In this document: positions 1-7,908 of the stretch, one piece after another
Numbering within the stretch: position 1 is the first letter of the stretch
How the letters are laid out: each line of letters begins with the position of its first letter
Assembly (NCBI GenBank): GCA_020638905.1
Contig: JACKHP010000004.1
Coordinates: 124,001-188,000, forward strand
DNA from: Planctomycetota bacterium
GTDB taxonomy: Bacteria; Planctomycetota; B15-G4
Reading direction: 5' to 3'
DNA: 64,000 nucleotides
The notes under the pieces: model-generated
The model's input: the letters and a program-made list of their open reading frames with translations, nothing else
Databases searched by the model: none
What the model was told of the DNA's origin: nothing
Program-made: the position numbers and the translations under genes

Positions 1-817
1 CGCCGCGCCGCAGCCCGGTGCTGGACGTGCCGTCCTGTCCGTCCTGGTTGGCGCCGTTGCCGCCCTCGCCGTTCGAGAGGCCGAGGAAGAGCTGCAGCTT
101 GCCGTCCATGAGGTCGCTGGCGACCATCGCGCCCGGCTCGCGGTCGGGCGCGAACTCCTTGCTCGCGATGCTGTCGTCGACGATCGCGAGCTTGCTGCTC
201 GAGGCCTGGATCTCGCGTCCGAACGGGAACTTGAACTGTCCGACCTTGAGGCCGGTCTTGCTGTGGTCGTCCTTCTGCAACTGGACGCCGACGTACGCGT
301 CCTTGACGGACAGCGCCTTGGTGGACGAGTTCACCTTGCTCTGCGTGGGCGTGTCGATCTCGAGCTTGTAGTCGACCTTGTCGCTGCCGGCCTTGCCGAA
401 GAACGCCAGGCGTCCGCGCGGGACGCTGAAGTTCACCTCGTCGGCCTTGCGGTTCCCCGACTCGCCCTGCTGCGCCTCGACGCGCACCTGCAGGCGTCCC
501 TTGAAGCCCAGGCTCCACTTGCCGTCGTCGGAGCTGAACTGGAGCTTGCCCGGCTTGCCGCCCGAGGTCGAGACGTCCGGATGGGCGAGGCGCTCGAGAC
601 GCGATTCGAGAGCCGCCACCTGTTCCTTCTCGGCCCGCTCGCGCTCGGCCATGCCGACCAGCTCTTCGTAGGTCGCCTCGTCGATGATGCCGCGTTCCAG
701 CAGCACGTCGAGGATCGCCGTCTCGACGGACTTGCCGTCGTCGTCGCGGGCCAGGGCCGCGGGGGTCAGGGATGCCAGGAGCACGGCGCCGATCGCCGCT
801 CGCGTCAGGGTCTTCAT
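1..817 (-). CDS. Phosphate-selective porin O/P-like outer-membrane protein, 3' part cut by window edge
   Basis: The minus-strand frame begins at ATG 817 and stays open to base 1, giving 272 visible codons without a stop. It opens with a cleavable signal peptide (MKTLTRAAIGAVLLASLTPA, then ALA), followed by a charged helix of about 40 residues (LLERGIIDEATYEEL, then a Glu/Arg-rich stretch) typical of the periplasmic N-terminus of these porins. From about residue 85 it becomes alternating beta-strand sequence (WSLGFKGRLQVRVEA, RGRLAFFGKAG, YKLEID, GLKVGQFKFPFGRE), the pattern of the OprO/OprP porin family. Expected role: passive uptake of anions or small solutes across the outer membrane. The substrate cannot be told from this part. 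It is transcribed divergently from the protease at 1148. Confidence 0.8.
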   Translation of the reverse strand, partial: MKTLTRAAIGAVLLASLTPAALARDDDGKSVETAILDVLLERGIIDEATYEELVGMAERERAEKEQVAALESRLERLAHPDVSTSGGKPGKLQFSSDDGKWSLGFKGRLQVRVEAQQGESGNRKADEVNFSVPRGRLAFFGKAGSDKVDYKLEIDTPTQSKVNSSTKALSVKDAYVGVQLQKDDHSKTGLKVGQFKFPFGREIQASSSKLAIVDDSIASKEFAPDREPGAMVASDLMDGKLQLFLGLSNGEGGNGANQDGQDGTSSTGLRRG

Positions 818-1147
818 GCATCGCTCTCGTTTGGGGACGTCACGCCAGTCCACCCGGGAGCCGCTCCCGGGAGCGCCGAGGTTGTCACCCGGGGACATGA
901 GGGTTTTGTGTGGATCCGGAGAATGCCTCGGGGCCGCGGCGTGAAGGCCGGACCGCCGCGACTCCCCCTCGCCCAGCCTCGCGCACTCGGGAACCACCGA
1001 CGAAGCGGCCCGGGAACGCTCGGATGCGGCCCGCCGGACATGGGTCCTCCGCCCCAGAGGCACGCGGGACGGACGAGTCCGCCCAGACCTCCGTGACGCG
1101 CGCAGCGGAGGTCAAGCCGTCCCCCGCGCGCGGCCGATGAGCAGCCC
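818..1147. other. Divergent intergenic region between porin and protease
   Basis: These 330 bases separate two divergent genes and must hold both promoters. I see no convincing -35/-10 pair. The only distinct element is the inverted repeat at 853-871, listed separately. Short frames here look like GC-rich background. Confidence 0.6.
853..871. promoter_or_regulatory. Perfect inverted repeat upstream of porin gene (candidate operator)
   Basis: CCCGGGAG, a 3-base spacer (CCG) and CTCCCGGG form a perfect 8-bp inverted repeat 36 bases upstream of the porin start. It lies before the genes on both sides, so it is not a terminator. It could be a regulator site or a hairpin in the porin leader. No experimental support. 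Confidence 0.3.
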
Positions 1148-2914
1148 ATGACGAAGTCGATCCGCCGCACGCTGTCCGTCCTCGTCCTGGGCCTCGCCGC
1201 GACCTCGGCCGCCGCCCAGGACCGCCCCGACCCGACGTACGAGACCCTGCGCTGGCAGGGCCAGGACGTCATCGCCGGTCGTCTGCTGGTCGAGTTCGCG
1301 CCCGGCACGCCGACCGCGGTGCAGTACGTCCGGCACGAGGCGCTGGGGACGCGCACGCTCGCGGAGCTCGACGTCGACCTGACGCTCGTCGAACTGCCGC
1401 GCGGCACCACGATCGACGCCGCGCGCGCGGCCTACGGCAAGTTCCCCGAGGTGCTCTCGGTCGAGCCGGACGTGCTGCACCACCCGCTCGGCACCCCCGA
1501 CGACACGAAGTGGGGCCAGCAGTGGGGACTCCCGCGGGTCGACGCCGAGGCCGCCTGGGACCTCTCGCACGGTGACCCGTCGTGCGTCGTGGCGATCATC
1601 GACTCGGGCTGCAAGACCGACCATCCCGATCTCGACGGGCACTACGCGTTCGGCTGGGACACCTACGCCGACGACGCGATCCCCGAGGACACCGACGGGC
1701 ACGGGACGCACTGCGCCGGCATCGCCGCGGCCGAGACCGACAACGGACTGGGCGTGGCCGGCGCGAGCTGGGGCTGCCGCTTCGCCGCCTACCGCGCGGG
1801 CAACGGGTCGTTCCCCACGAGCGCGCTCGTCTCGGCCATCGACCGCGCGGTGGCCGACGGCTGCCAGGTGCTCTCGATGTCCTGGGGCAGCAGCTACAAC
1901 AGCTCGGCCATCCGCCACGCGCTGCAGGACGCGCGCGACGCCGGCTGCGTGCTCGTGGCCGCCGCGGGCAACGACAACTCGACCACTCCCTTCTATCCCG
2001 CGGGCAACGCGTTCGTGATCGCGGTGGCCAGCTCGGCGCCCAACGACACGCGCAGCAGCTTCTCGAACTACGGGAGCTGGGTCGACGTCGCCGCACCGGG
2101 CCAGTCGATCTACTCGACCTGGAACAACGGCGGCTACACGTACCTCTCGGGCACGTCGATGGCCTGTCCGCTCGTGGCCGGCATGGCGACGCTGCTCTAC
2201 TCGGAGCTGGGCGGCGTGCGCTCGGTCGAGAACGCCGCCGCGGTGCGCGAGGCGCTCGAGTCGACCGCCGAGCCCGTGGGCAACTGGGTCGCGTACGGAC
2301 GCGTCGACTTCGACGACGCGATCCTCGCGCTGGGCACCATCGATCCGCCGCAGGTGACCTCGATCTCGCCTCTCAGCACGCAGGTGCTGGGTGCCGAGAC
2401 GATCACGCTCTCCGGCAGCGGCTTCGTCGGCGTGACCGACGTGACCGTCGGCGACCAGGCCGCGAGCGACGTCGTCGTGACGTCCGACTCGCAGCTCACG
2501 TTCACGGCGCCGCTCGGCGACGCGCTCGGTCCCGTCCCCGTGGTGCTCACCGAGGGAGGCCAGGCGAGCACGCCGATCTCGCTCACCTACGACGAGACGG
2601 ATCCGCCCGAGCTGCTCGTCGAGGAGACCGTCCACGTCGGCGGCGACCTCGCCTGGCACGCCGGCGGCCAGGTCGGGCAGGGCGTGCTGCTGCTCATCGC
2701 GCTCTCGCCGTCGACCTTCGACTTCAAGGGCTGGCCGCTGCTGACCGACTTCGCCGTGCTGCTGAGTTCACCGCTCGACCCGGTCGGACGCCTGGACGTG
2801 CCGATCACGCTGCCGCCCTCGCTCGGGCCGCTCACCTTCTACACCCAGGCGGTCACGGTCTCGGGCGGCTTCCGCGGCGCGAGCGCGGTGCGCACGACGA
2901 ACATCGTCCCGTAG
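1148..2914 (+). CDS. Secreted subtilisin-like (S8) serine protease with IPT/TIG domain
   Basis: 588 residues. A Sec signal peptide covers about residues 1-23 (cleavage near ASAAAQ). An inhibitor-like propeptide follows (about 44-110), then the peptidase S8 domain (about 125-395). The catalytic triad is visible: Asp152 in IIDSG, His185 in DGHGTH and Ser337 in SGTSMACP. Asn275 (AAGND) is the oxyanion residue. Residues about 398-475 form an IPT/TIG immunoglobulin-like domain (PPQVTSISP, then ITLSGSGF). The last ~95 residues are a beta-rich C-terminal module of unknown role ending VRTTNIVP. Probably an extracellular or cell-surface protease for protein scavenging. No clear Shine-Dalgarno precedes ATG 1148, but the signal peptide supports that start. 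Its 3' end converges with the methyltransferase 13 bases away. Confidence 0.92.
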   Translation: MTKSIRRTLSVLVLGLAATSAAAQDRPDPTYETLRWQGQDVIAGRLLVEFAPGTPTAVQYVRHEALGTRTLAELDVDLTLVELPRGTTIDAARAAYGKFPEVLSVEPDVLHHPLGTPDDTKWGQQWGLPRVDAEAAWDLSHGDPSCVVAIIDSGCKTDHPDLDGHYAFGWDTYADDAIPEDTDGHGTHCAGIAAAETDNGLGVAGASWGCRFAAYRAGNGSFPTSALVSAIDRAVADGCQVLSMSWGSSYNSSAIRHALQDARDAGCVLVAAAGNDNSTTPFYPAGNAFVIAVASSAPNDTRSSFSNYGSWVDVAAPGQSIYSTWNNGGYTYLSGTSMACPLVAGMATLLYSELGGVRSVENAAAVREALESTAEPVGNWVAYGRVDFDDAILALGTIDPPQVTSISPLSTQVLGAETITLSGSGFVGVTDVTVGDQAASDVVVTSDSQLTFTAPLGDALGPVPVVLTEGGQASTPISLTYDETDPPELLVEETVHVGGDLAWHAGGQVGQGVLLLIALSPSTFDFKGWPLLTDFAVLLSSPLDPVGRLDVPITLPPSLGPLTFYTQAVTVSGGFRGASAVRTTNIVP

Positions 2915-2927
2915 GACGCCCCTCCGC

Positions 2928-3584
2928 TCACGCGCCCTCGACGACCCCCACCCAGAGTCCGTCGCCGAGCGGGACGATGCAGCCGTGCACGCGCGGCTCC
3001 TTCGCCATCACGTCGTTGAACGCGCGCACGGCACCCACCTCGCGATCGCTGGGACGTTCGTCGAAGAGCTGCCCGAAGGCGAACGCGTTGTCGGCCATGA
3101 CCAGCCCGCCGGGACGCAGGATGCGCAGCCCCTCGGCGAGGTACGCCGGGTAGCCCGACTTGTCGGCATCGAGGAAGATCGCGTCCGCCGAGATCGGCGG
3201 CAGCGTGGCGAGCACGTCGCTGCCCGCGCCGCGGTGCAGCGTGATCTTGTCGGCCACGTCGGAGCGCGCGATCCACTCGGCGGCGAAGTCGGCGTGCTTC
3301 GGCGAGAGCTCGATCGTGTGGACGTGCCCGTCGTCGGGCAGCGCGCGCGCCATCGAGATGGCCGAGTAGCCGGCCAGCGTGCCGACCTCGACGACGTCCT
3401 TCGCGCGCTGGAGCTCGAGCAGGATCTGCATGAAACTCGCCTGGGCCGGGCCGATCCAGATCTTGGGGATGCCGACCTCGGCCGCGGCCTCCTTGAGCTG
3501 CCGCAGGAAGTCGTCGTCGCCGCGGGTGCGTTCGGCGAGGTACGCGAAGTGGCGCGCGGTCACGAGGGAGTCGTCGGCGGACAT
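2928..3584 (-). CDS. SAM-dependent O-methyltransferase (family 3)
   Basis: 218 residues from ATG 3584. This start has GGAG 6 bases upstream; an in-frame start at 3785 would add a 67-residue Arg/Pro-rich tail with no family similarity. The fold is the caffeoyl-CoA O-methyltransferase-like family (COG4122). SAM motif I is VVEVGTLAGYSAISMA (about 64-79), IELSPKHADFA holds the acidic SAM-ribose residue, and FLDADKSGY (about 138-145) with ADN (164-166) gives the metal and catalytic carboxylates. It would methylate a hydroxyl group of a catechol-like or other small acceptor. The substrate is unknown and the neighbours give no clue. Cytosolic, probably monocistronic. Confidence 0.87.
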   Translation of the reverse strand: MSADDSLVTARHFAYLAERTRGDDDFLRQLKEAAAEVGIPKIWIGPAQASFMQILLELQRAKDVVEVGTLAGYSAISMARALPDDGHVHTIELSPKHADFAAEWIARSDVADKITLHRGAGSDVLATLPPISADAIFLDADKSGYPAYLAEGLRILRPGGLVMADNAFAFGQLFDERPSDREVGAVRAFNDVMAKEPRVHGCIVPLGDGLWVGVVEGA

Positions 3585-3744
3585 GCGGGCTCCGGGCAGG
3601 CGGACGGCGGGCGACGTGAGGACGTCGCCCCGAGGTCCGGACGAGGATAGCGGTCGCGCCCCGGCGCGCGCGAGGCCGCAAGGACGCGACGCGACGCCGG
3701 CGCGACGCGCGCCGTCCCCGTGCGCACCGGGCGGTGCGTTGTGC

Positions 3745-3773
3745 TTGGACGCGGGCCGCGCGCGGGACAGAAT
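3745..3773 (+). promoter_or_regulatory. Candidate sigma70-type promoter for the M32 carboxypeptidase
   Basis: TTGGAC (3745-3750), a 17-base spacer and CAGAAT (3768-3773). The -10 matches the consensus at 4 of 6 positions and sits 33 bases before the chosen ATG at 3806. The same AGAAT core appears before the genes at 30413 and 36188. Confidence 0.4.
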
Positions 3774-3805
3774 GGCCGGCTCCACCCCGCCGACGGAGTC
3801 CCGTG

Positions 3806-5299
3806 ATGTCCACCGCGTACGCCGAGCTCGAGTCCCGCTGGGCCGAGATCCTCGACCTGCAGCACGGCCAGTCGATCCTCGGCTGGGACCAGGAGGTCAT
3901 GATGCCGCCCGGCGGCGCGAACCTGCGCGCGCACACGCTCGCCACGCTGGCCGGCGTGATCCACGGGCGCGTCTCCGACAAGGGGCTCGCGAAGCTCGTC
4001 GAGCAGCTGCACGGCAGGCGTGCGACGTTGCGTCCGGCCGAACGGCGGGCGGTCGACCTCGTGCGCCGCGAGGTGCGCAAGGCCACGTCCATCCCGGCCA
4101 GGCTCGCCACCGACATCGCGCTGGCCGAGAGCGAGTGCGTCGAGTCGTGGCGCGTCGCCCGCGCCGCGAAGAGCTGGACGGGCTTCAAGAAGGACCTGGC
4201 GCGCATGGTCGCGCTCAAGCGCGAGGTGGCCGGCCTGCGCGCCGGCAAGGGGCCGCTGTACGACGCGCTGCTCGACGACTTCGAGCCCGGCGCGACGATG
4301 GCCGGCATCGACCCGCTGCTCGACGCGCTCAAAGAGCTCACCGTCCCGCTGCTGCAGCGCGTGGTCGCGGCGAAGCGCAAGGTCCCCCTGCGGCCCTTCG
4401 TGGGACGTTTCGCCGTCGACGCCCAGCGCGCCTTCTCGCGCTCGGTCGTGACCGCCATGGGCATCGACCTCGAGCGCGCGCGGCTCGACCTCTCGACGCA
4501 TCCGTTCTGCGGCGGCGTGGCGCCGGGCGACGTGCGCATGACCTCGCGCTTCGACGAGCGCGACACGCGCGGCGGCCTCTTCGGCGCCATCCACGAGGCC
4601 GGCCACGGACTCTACGAGCAGGGCCTCGACCCCAAGCGCGCACGCTCGCCGCTGGGCGGCGCGATCTCGATGGCGATCCACGAGAGCCAGTCGCGGTTGT
4701 GGGAGAACAACGTGGCGCGCGGCCGCGCGTTCTGGAAGCACTGGCTGCCGCGCATGAAGAAGGCGCACCCGCAGCTGAAGGACGTCACCCTCGACGAGGT
4801 CTTCGCCGCGAGCAACGTCATGGGACCGTCGATGATCCGGGTCGAGTCCGACGAGCTCACGTACAACCTGCACATCGTGCTGCGCTACGAGATCGAGCGC
4901 GACCTGATCGAGGGCCGTATCGAGGCGTCCGACCTGCGCGACCGCTGGAACGAGGGCATGCGCGCGCTGCTCGGGATCGTGCCGAAGCACGACGGAGAGG
5001 GCGTGCTGCAGGACATCCACTGGGCCTCGGGCCTGTTCGGGTACTTCCCCACGTACAGCCTGGGCAACCTCTACGCGGCGCAGTTCATGGAGGCCGCGCG
5101 CAAGGCGATCGGCGACCTCGACGCGCGCCTCGCGAAGGGCGACCTGGCGACCTTGCGCGAATGGCTGCGCAAGAACGTCCACCGCCACGACCAGACCGTC
5201 GACGCGGCCACGCTCGTCAAGAAGGTCACCGGCAAGCCGCTCTCGGTCGACGCCTTCGCGCGGCACATCACGGCCAAGGTCGACGCGATCTACGGATGA
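3806..5299 (+). CDS. Metal-dependent carboxypeptidase, peptidase family M32 (Taq type)
   Basis: 497 residues, the usual length for the family. The start ATG 3806 has CGGAG about 8 bases upstream; an earlier in-frame start at 3734 lacks support. The zinc motif HEAGH lies at 263-267. Other family blocks are present: LSTHPFCGG with DVRMTSRF (about 229-249), HESQSRLWEN, and IRVESDELTYNLHI about 90 residues after HEXXH. It removes C-terminal residues from peptides in the cytosol, with broad specificity and poor activity on proline. The stop overlaps the ATG of the exonuclease III gene (ATGA at 5296), so the two are translationally coupled although their functions are unrelated. Confidence 0.93.
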   Translation: MSTAYAELESRWAEILDLQHGQSILGWDQEVMMPPGGANLRAHTLATLAGVIHGRVSDKGLAKLVEQLHGRRATLRPAERRAVDLVRREVRKATSIPARLATDIALAESECVESWRVARAAKSWTGFKKDLARMVALKREVAGLRAGKGPLYDALLDDFEPGATMAGIDPLLDALKELTVPLLQRVVAAKRKVPLRPFVGRFAVDAQRAFSRSVVTAMGIDLERARLDLSTHPFCGGVAPGDVRMTSRFDERDTRGGLFGAIHEAGHGLYEQGLDPKRARSPLGGAISMAIHESQSRLWENNVARGRAFWKHWLPRMKKAHPQLKDVTLDEVFAASNVMGPSMIRVESDELTYNLHIVLRYEIERDLIEGRIEASDLRDRWNEGMRALLGIVPKHDGEGVLQDIHWASGLFGYFPTYSLGNLYAAQFMEAARKAIGDLDARLAKGDLATLREWLRKNVHRHDQTVDAATLVKKVTGKPLSVDAFARHITAKVDAIYG

Positions 5300-6072
5300 G
5301 CCCGATGCGCATCGCCACCTGGAACGTGAACTCGGTCCGCGCGCGGCTGCCGCGAGTGCTCGCCTGGCTCGCGAAGCAGAGGCCCGACGTGGCCTGCCTG
5401 CAGGAGGTGAAGTGCGTCGACGACGAGTTCCCCTACGAGGAGATCGAGTCGCTCGGGTACCACGTCGAGACGTTCGGACAGAAGACCTACAACGGCGTCG
5501 CGTTCCTGTCGCGCGACACGCCGTCCGACGTGGTGCGCGGACTGCCCGACGACGGCGACGACGCCGAGGCGAGGGCCATCGCGGCCACCTTCGGCGACGT
5601 GCGCGTGCTCAACCTGTACGTCGTGAACGGCAAGGACGTCGGCACGCCGCACTACGCGAAGAAGCTGGCCTGGCTCGACCGCGTGGCGACGTACGTGCGA
5701 GACGCCTTCCCCATGTCCGACAAGGTCGTCGTGACCGGCGACATGAACTGCACCTTCGACGACCGCGACGTCCACGACCCGCTGCGCTGGCACGAGAAGA
5801 TCCTGTGCTCGACGCCCGAGCGGCAGGCCCTCGCGAAGATCATGGAGCCCGGCCTGCGCGACGCGTTCCGCGCCTTCCACGAGGAGGGCGGGCACTACAC
5901 CTGGTGGGACTTCCGCACGCGCGGCTTCCAGCGCGGCCAGGGCCTGCGCATCGACCACGTGCTGCTCTCGCCTCCCGCGCTCGAGGCCTGCACCGACGTC
6001 GAGGTCGACGTCGAGGAGCGCGCCGCTCCCAAGCCCAGCGACCACGCGCCGGTCATCGCGAGCTTCCGCTGA
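5296..6072 (+). CDS. xth: Exodeoxyribonuclease III (AP endonuclease)
   Basis: 258 residues starting at the ATG that overlaps the carboxypeptidase stop. An exonuclease-endonuclease-phosphatase fold with all catalytic residues: WNVNS (9-13), metal-binding Glu37 in QEVK, Tyr108 in NLYVVNG, Asp149/Asn151 in GDMN, Asp220 in RIDH and His250 in SDHAPV. It cleaves 5' of abasic sites and removes 3' blocking groups in base-excision repair. Its last 20 bases overlap the 3' end of the FG-GAP gene on the other strand, so the terminal codons of the two genes are read from opposite strands of the same DNA. Confidence 0.95.
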   Translation: MSPMRIATWNVNSVRARLPRVLAWLAKQRPDVACLQEVKCVDDEFPYEEIESLGYHVETFGQKTYNGVAFLSRDTPSDVVRGLPDDGDDAEARAIAATFGDVRVLNLYVVNGKDVGTPHYAKKLAWLDRVATYVRDAFPMSDKVVVTGDMNCTFDDRDVHDPLRWHEKILCSTPERQALAKIMEPGLRDAFRAFHEEGGHYTWWDFRTRGFQRGQGLRIDHVLLSPPALEACTDVEVDVEERAAPKPSDHAPVIASFR

Positions 6073-7774
6073 CCTCCTTCGCGGGCCCGAACACGGGGCC
6101 GGCGATCACGAACACGCGTCCGGTGCGCGTCCCGTGCACCGCGCTCCAGCCGGACGTGCACAGGAAGTCGCGGGCGCCGTCGCCGTCGACGTCGCCCAGT
6201 CCGGTGGCGTCGAAGCCGAACGTGTCGCCGGGCTCGCGGCACGTGTACGTCGCCAGCACCGAACCGTCGAGCCCCGAGAAGAGCGTCACCTTGCCGCCCA
6301 CCGGCGCGCCTTCCGAGTTGCGCCAGCTCCCCACCAGCAGGTCGGCGTGTCCGTCGCCGTCGCAGTCCCCGACGTCCGACACGCTGGTGCCGAAGCCCGC
6401 GCCCGCGGCCGCCCCGGTGAGCTCGAGCAGACGCTCGCCGGTGCGTCCCGAGTGGACGTACACCTTGCCCGTGTGCGTGCCCTTCGCGCCGTCGTTGAAG
6501 TCGGAGCCGAACACGTCGGGGACGCCGTCGCCGTCGACGTCGCCGAGCACCGAGACGAAGTACTGACCGAGCTGCCGCGCGGTCGCGCCGCCCTCGAACG
6601 AGAAGTGCGGCACGAGCTCGCCGTCGACGACGCGCTCGACGTAGACCTTGCCCGTCCCGCGCGGGCCGGCGCTGCCGGCGCCGACCACGAGCATCTCGTG
6701 CCCCGCGTCGGTGCAGCTCGCGAGGGCCACGCCGAAGCTCGCGCCGGGCTCGCCGTCGAGCGTCTGCAGCAGCGCGCCGGTCTTCCCCGAGTGGACATAC
6801 ACGCGTCCCGCCCCCGCGCCGGCGGCGCTGCTCGTCGGCGCGCCCACCGCGATCTCGCCCACGCCGTCGCCGTCGAGGTCGGGCATCCCGCAGCCCTTGG
6901 TCCCGTAGCCGTCCCCCGACTCGCCCGCGGCGAGGGTGCGCAGACGCGAGCCGTCGGCCCCCGAGAGCACGTACGCGTGCCCGGCGCCGGGCGGCGACCC
7001 GGGCGCCCCCACGAGCAGGTCGGGGACGCGGTCGCCGTCGACGTCGCCGAGCGACGCCACGATGTCGCCGAACTGTTCGCCCGGTCCGCCGTCGGCGGTG
7101 AACAGGAGCGCGCCGCTGCGGCTCGAGTAGGCGTAGATGCGGCCCGAGTTGGGCACGCCGTCGATCGTCTTGCTGACCGCGGTGGCCACGAAGTCGTCGA
7201 CGCCGTCTCGGTCGAGGTCGCCCACGTTGCGACCGATCCACCCGAACTGGTCGCCGGCGGCCTCGCCGTCGAGCTCGTACAGGACGCGCGGCTGCTCCAC
7301 GAACGCATCCGACCCGCGCAGCTGCGGCGGCAGTGCGTCGGCGAAGCGCGGGTCGGCGGCCAGCGACTGCAGATCGGCGTCGCCCAGCATCGTGCCGCGG
7401 TCGCGGAAGCCCGCGTCGACCGCGCGCCCCAGCCAGTCGAAGGCGGCCTCGGTGCGTCCGAGGCGGGCGTTCGCGCAGGCGGCGTTGTACGACGCCGTGG
7501 CGCGCGTCGCGTCGAAGCCGGCCGCCTTCTCGTGCGCGACGAGGGCCGACTCCCAGTGGCCCTGGGCGTGGCGCGCGAAGCCGAGCAGCATCCACGCCAC
7601 GGCGTCGTCGGGATGCGCCTGGACGACCTGGACCAGGGCCGCCTCGGCCCCGACGGGATCACCCTTCTGGAGCAGCGCGCGTCCGTCGGCCAGGGTGGGC
7701 GGGTCGTCGCCGGCCGCGGCCGACGAGGCGAACGAGAGCAGGAGCACGACGACTCCGGCGGGACGGAAGCGCAT
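6053..7774 (-). CDS. Secreted TPR plus seven-bladed FG-GAP (integrin-like) propeller protein
   Basis: 573 residues. A signal peptide (about 1-21, ending SSAAAG) is followed by a TPR-like helical region (about 25-165; for example ADGRALLQKGDPVGAEAAL and the repeat starting AWMLLGFARHAQGHW). The rest is an FG-GAP repeat domain. Seven blades can be counted from their Ca-binding loops: GDLDRDGVDD, GDVDGDRVPD, PDLDGDGVGE, a degenerate one around SCTDAGHEM, GDVDGDGVPD, GDCDGDGHAD and GDVDGDGARD. Most are preceded by a sensor-like YVHSGKTG strand. Probably exported and calcium-stabilised; ligand unknown. The fusion of a TPR scaffold to a propeller suggests protein-protein interaction. The stop lies inside the end of xth. 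Confidence 0.85.
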   Translation of the reverse strand: MRFRPAGVVVLLLSFASSAAAGDDPPTLADGRALLQKGDPVGAEAALVQVVQAHPDDAVAWMLLGFARHAQGHWESALVAHEKAAGFDATRATASYNAACANARLGRTEAAFDWLGRAVDAGFRDRGTMLGDADLQSLAADPRFADALPPQLRGSDAFVEQPRVLYELDGEAAGDQFGWIGRNVGDLDRDGVDDFVATAVSKTIDGVPNSGRIYAYSSRSGALLFTADGGPGEQFGDIVASLGDVDGDRVPDLLVGAPGSPPGAGHAYVLSGADGSRLRTLAAGESGDGYGTKGCGMPDLDGDGVGEIAVGAPTSSAAGAGAGRVYVHSGKTGALLQTLDGEPGASFGVALASCTDAGHEMLVVGAGSAGPRGTGKVYVERVVDGELVPHFSFEGGATARQLGQYFVSVLGDVDGDGVPDVFGSDFNDGAKGTHTGKVYVHSGRTGERLLELTGAAAGAGFGTSVSDVGDCDGDGHADLLVGSWRNSEGAPVGGKVTLFSGLDGSVLATYTCREPGDTFGFDATGLGDVDGDGARDFLCTSGWSAVHGTRTGRVFVIAGPVFGPAKEVSGSSR

Positions 7775-7864
7775 GGGTGGACCTTCGGGACGGGAGGCGA
7801 CGCCGGGACATGCGGTCTACCCCGATGCCGCGCGCCCGGGAACACGGCGCGTCCGTGGCGTCGG

Positions 7865-7895
7865 CCGCGTCACGCGGGCAGGCCTGTCCCCCGCG
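7865..7895 (-). terminator. GC-rich hairpin region downstream of the copper monooxygenase gene
   Basis: CGCGGG (7873-7878) and CCCGCG (7890-7895) flank the palindrome CAGGCCTG. A competing hairpin CCGCG-TCA-CGCGG occupies 7865-7877. The region starts 13 bases beyond the minus-strand stop at 7909. There is no T tract, so this would be at best a non-canonical terminator. Confidence 0.3.
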
Positions 7896-7908
7896 GCAAA
7901 CGCGTGGG

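Noticed and set aside
3379..3805. Long upstream extension of the M32 carboxypeptidase and exonuclease frames
   Set aside because: The upstream sequence is antisense to the methyltransferase and Arg/Pro-rich. Ribosome sites and family alignment place the starts at 3806 and 5296.
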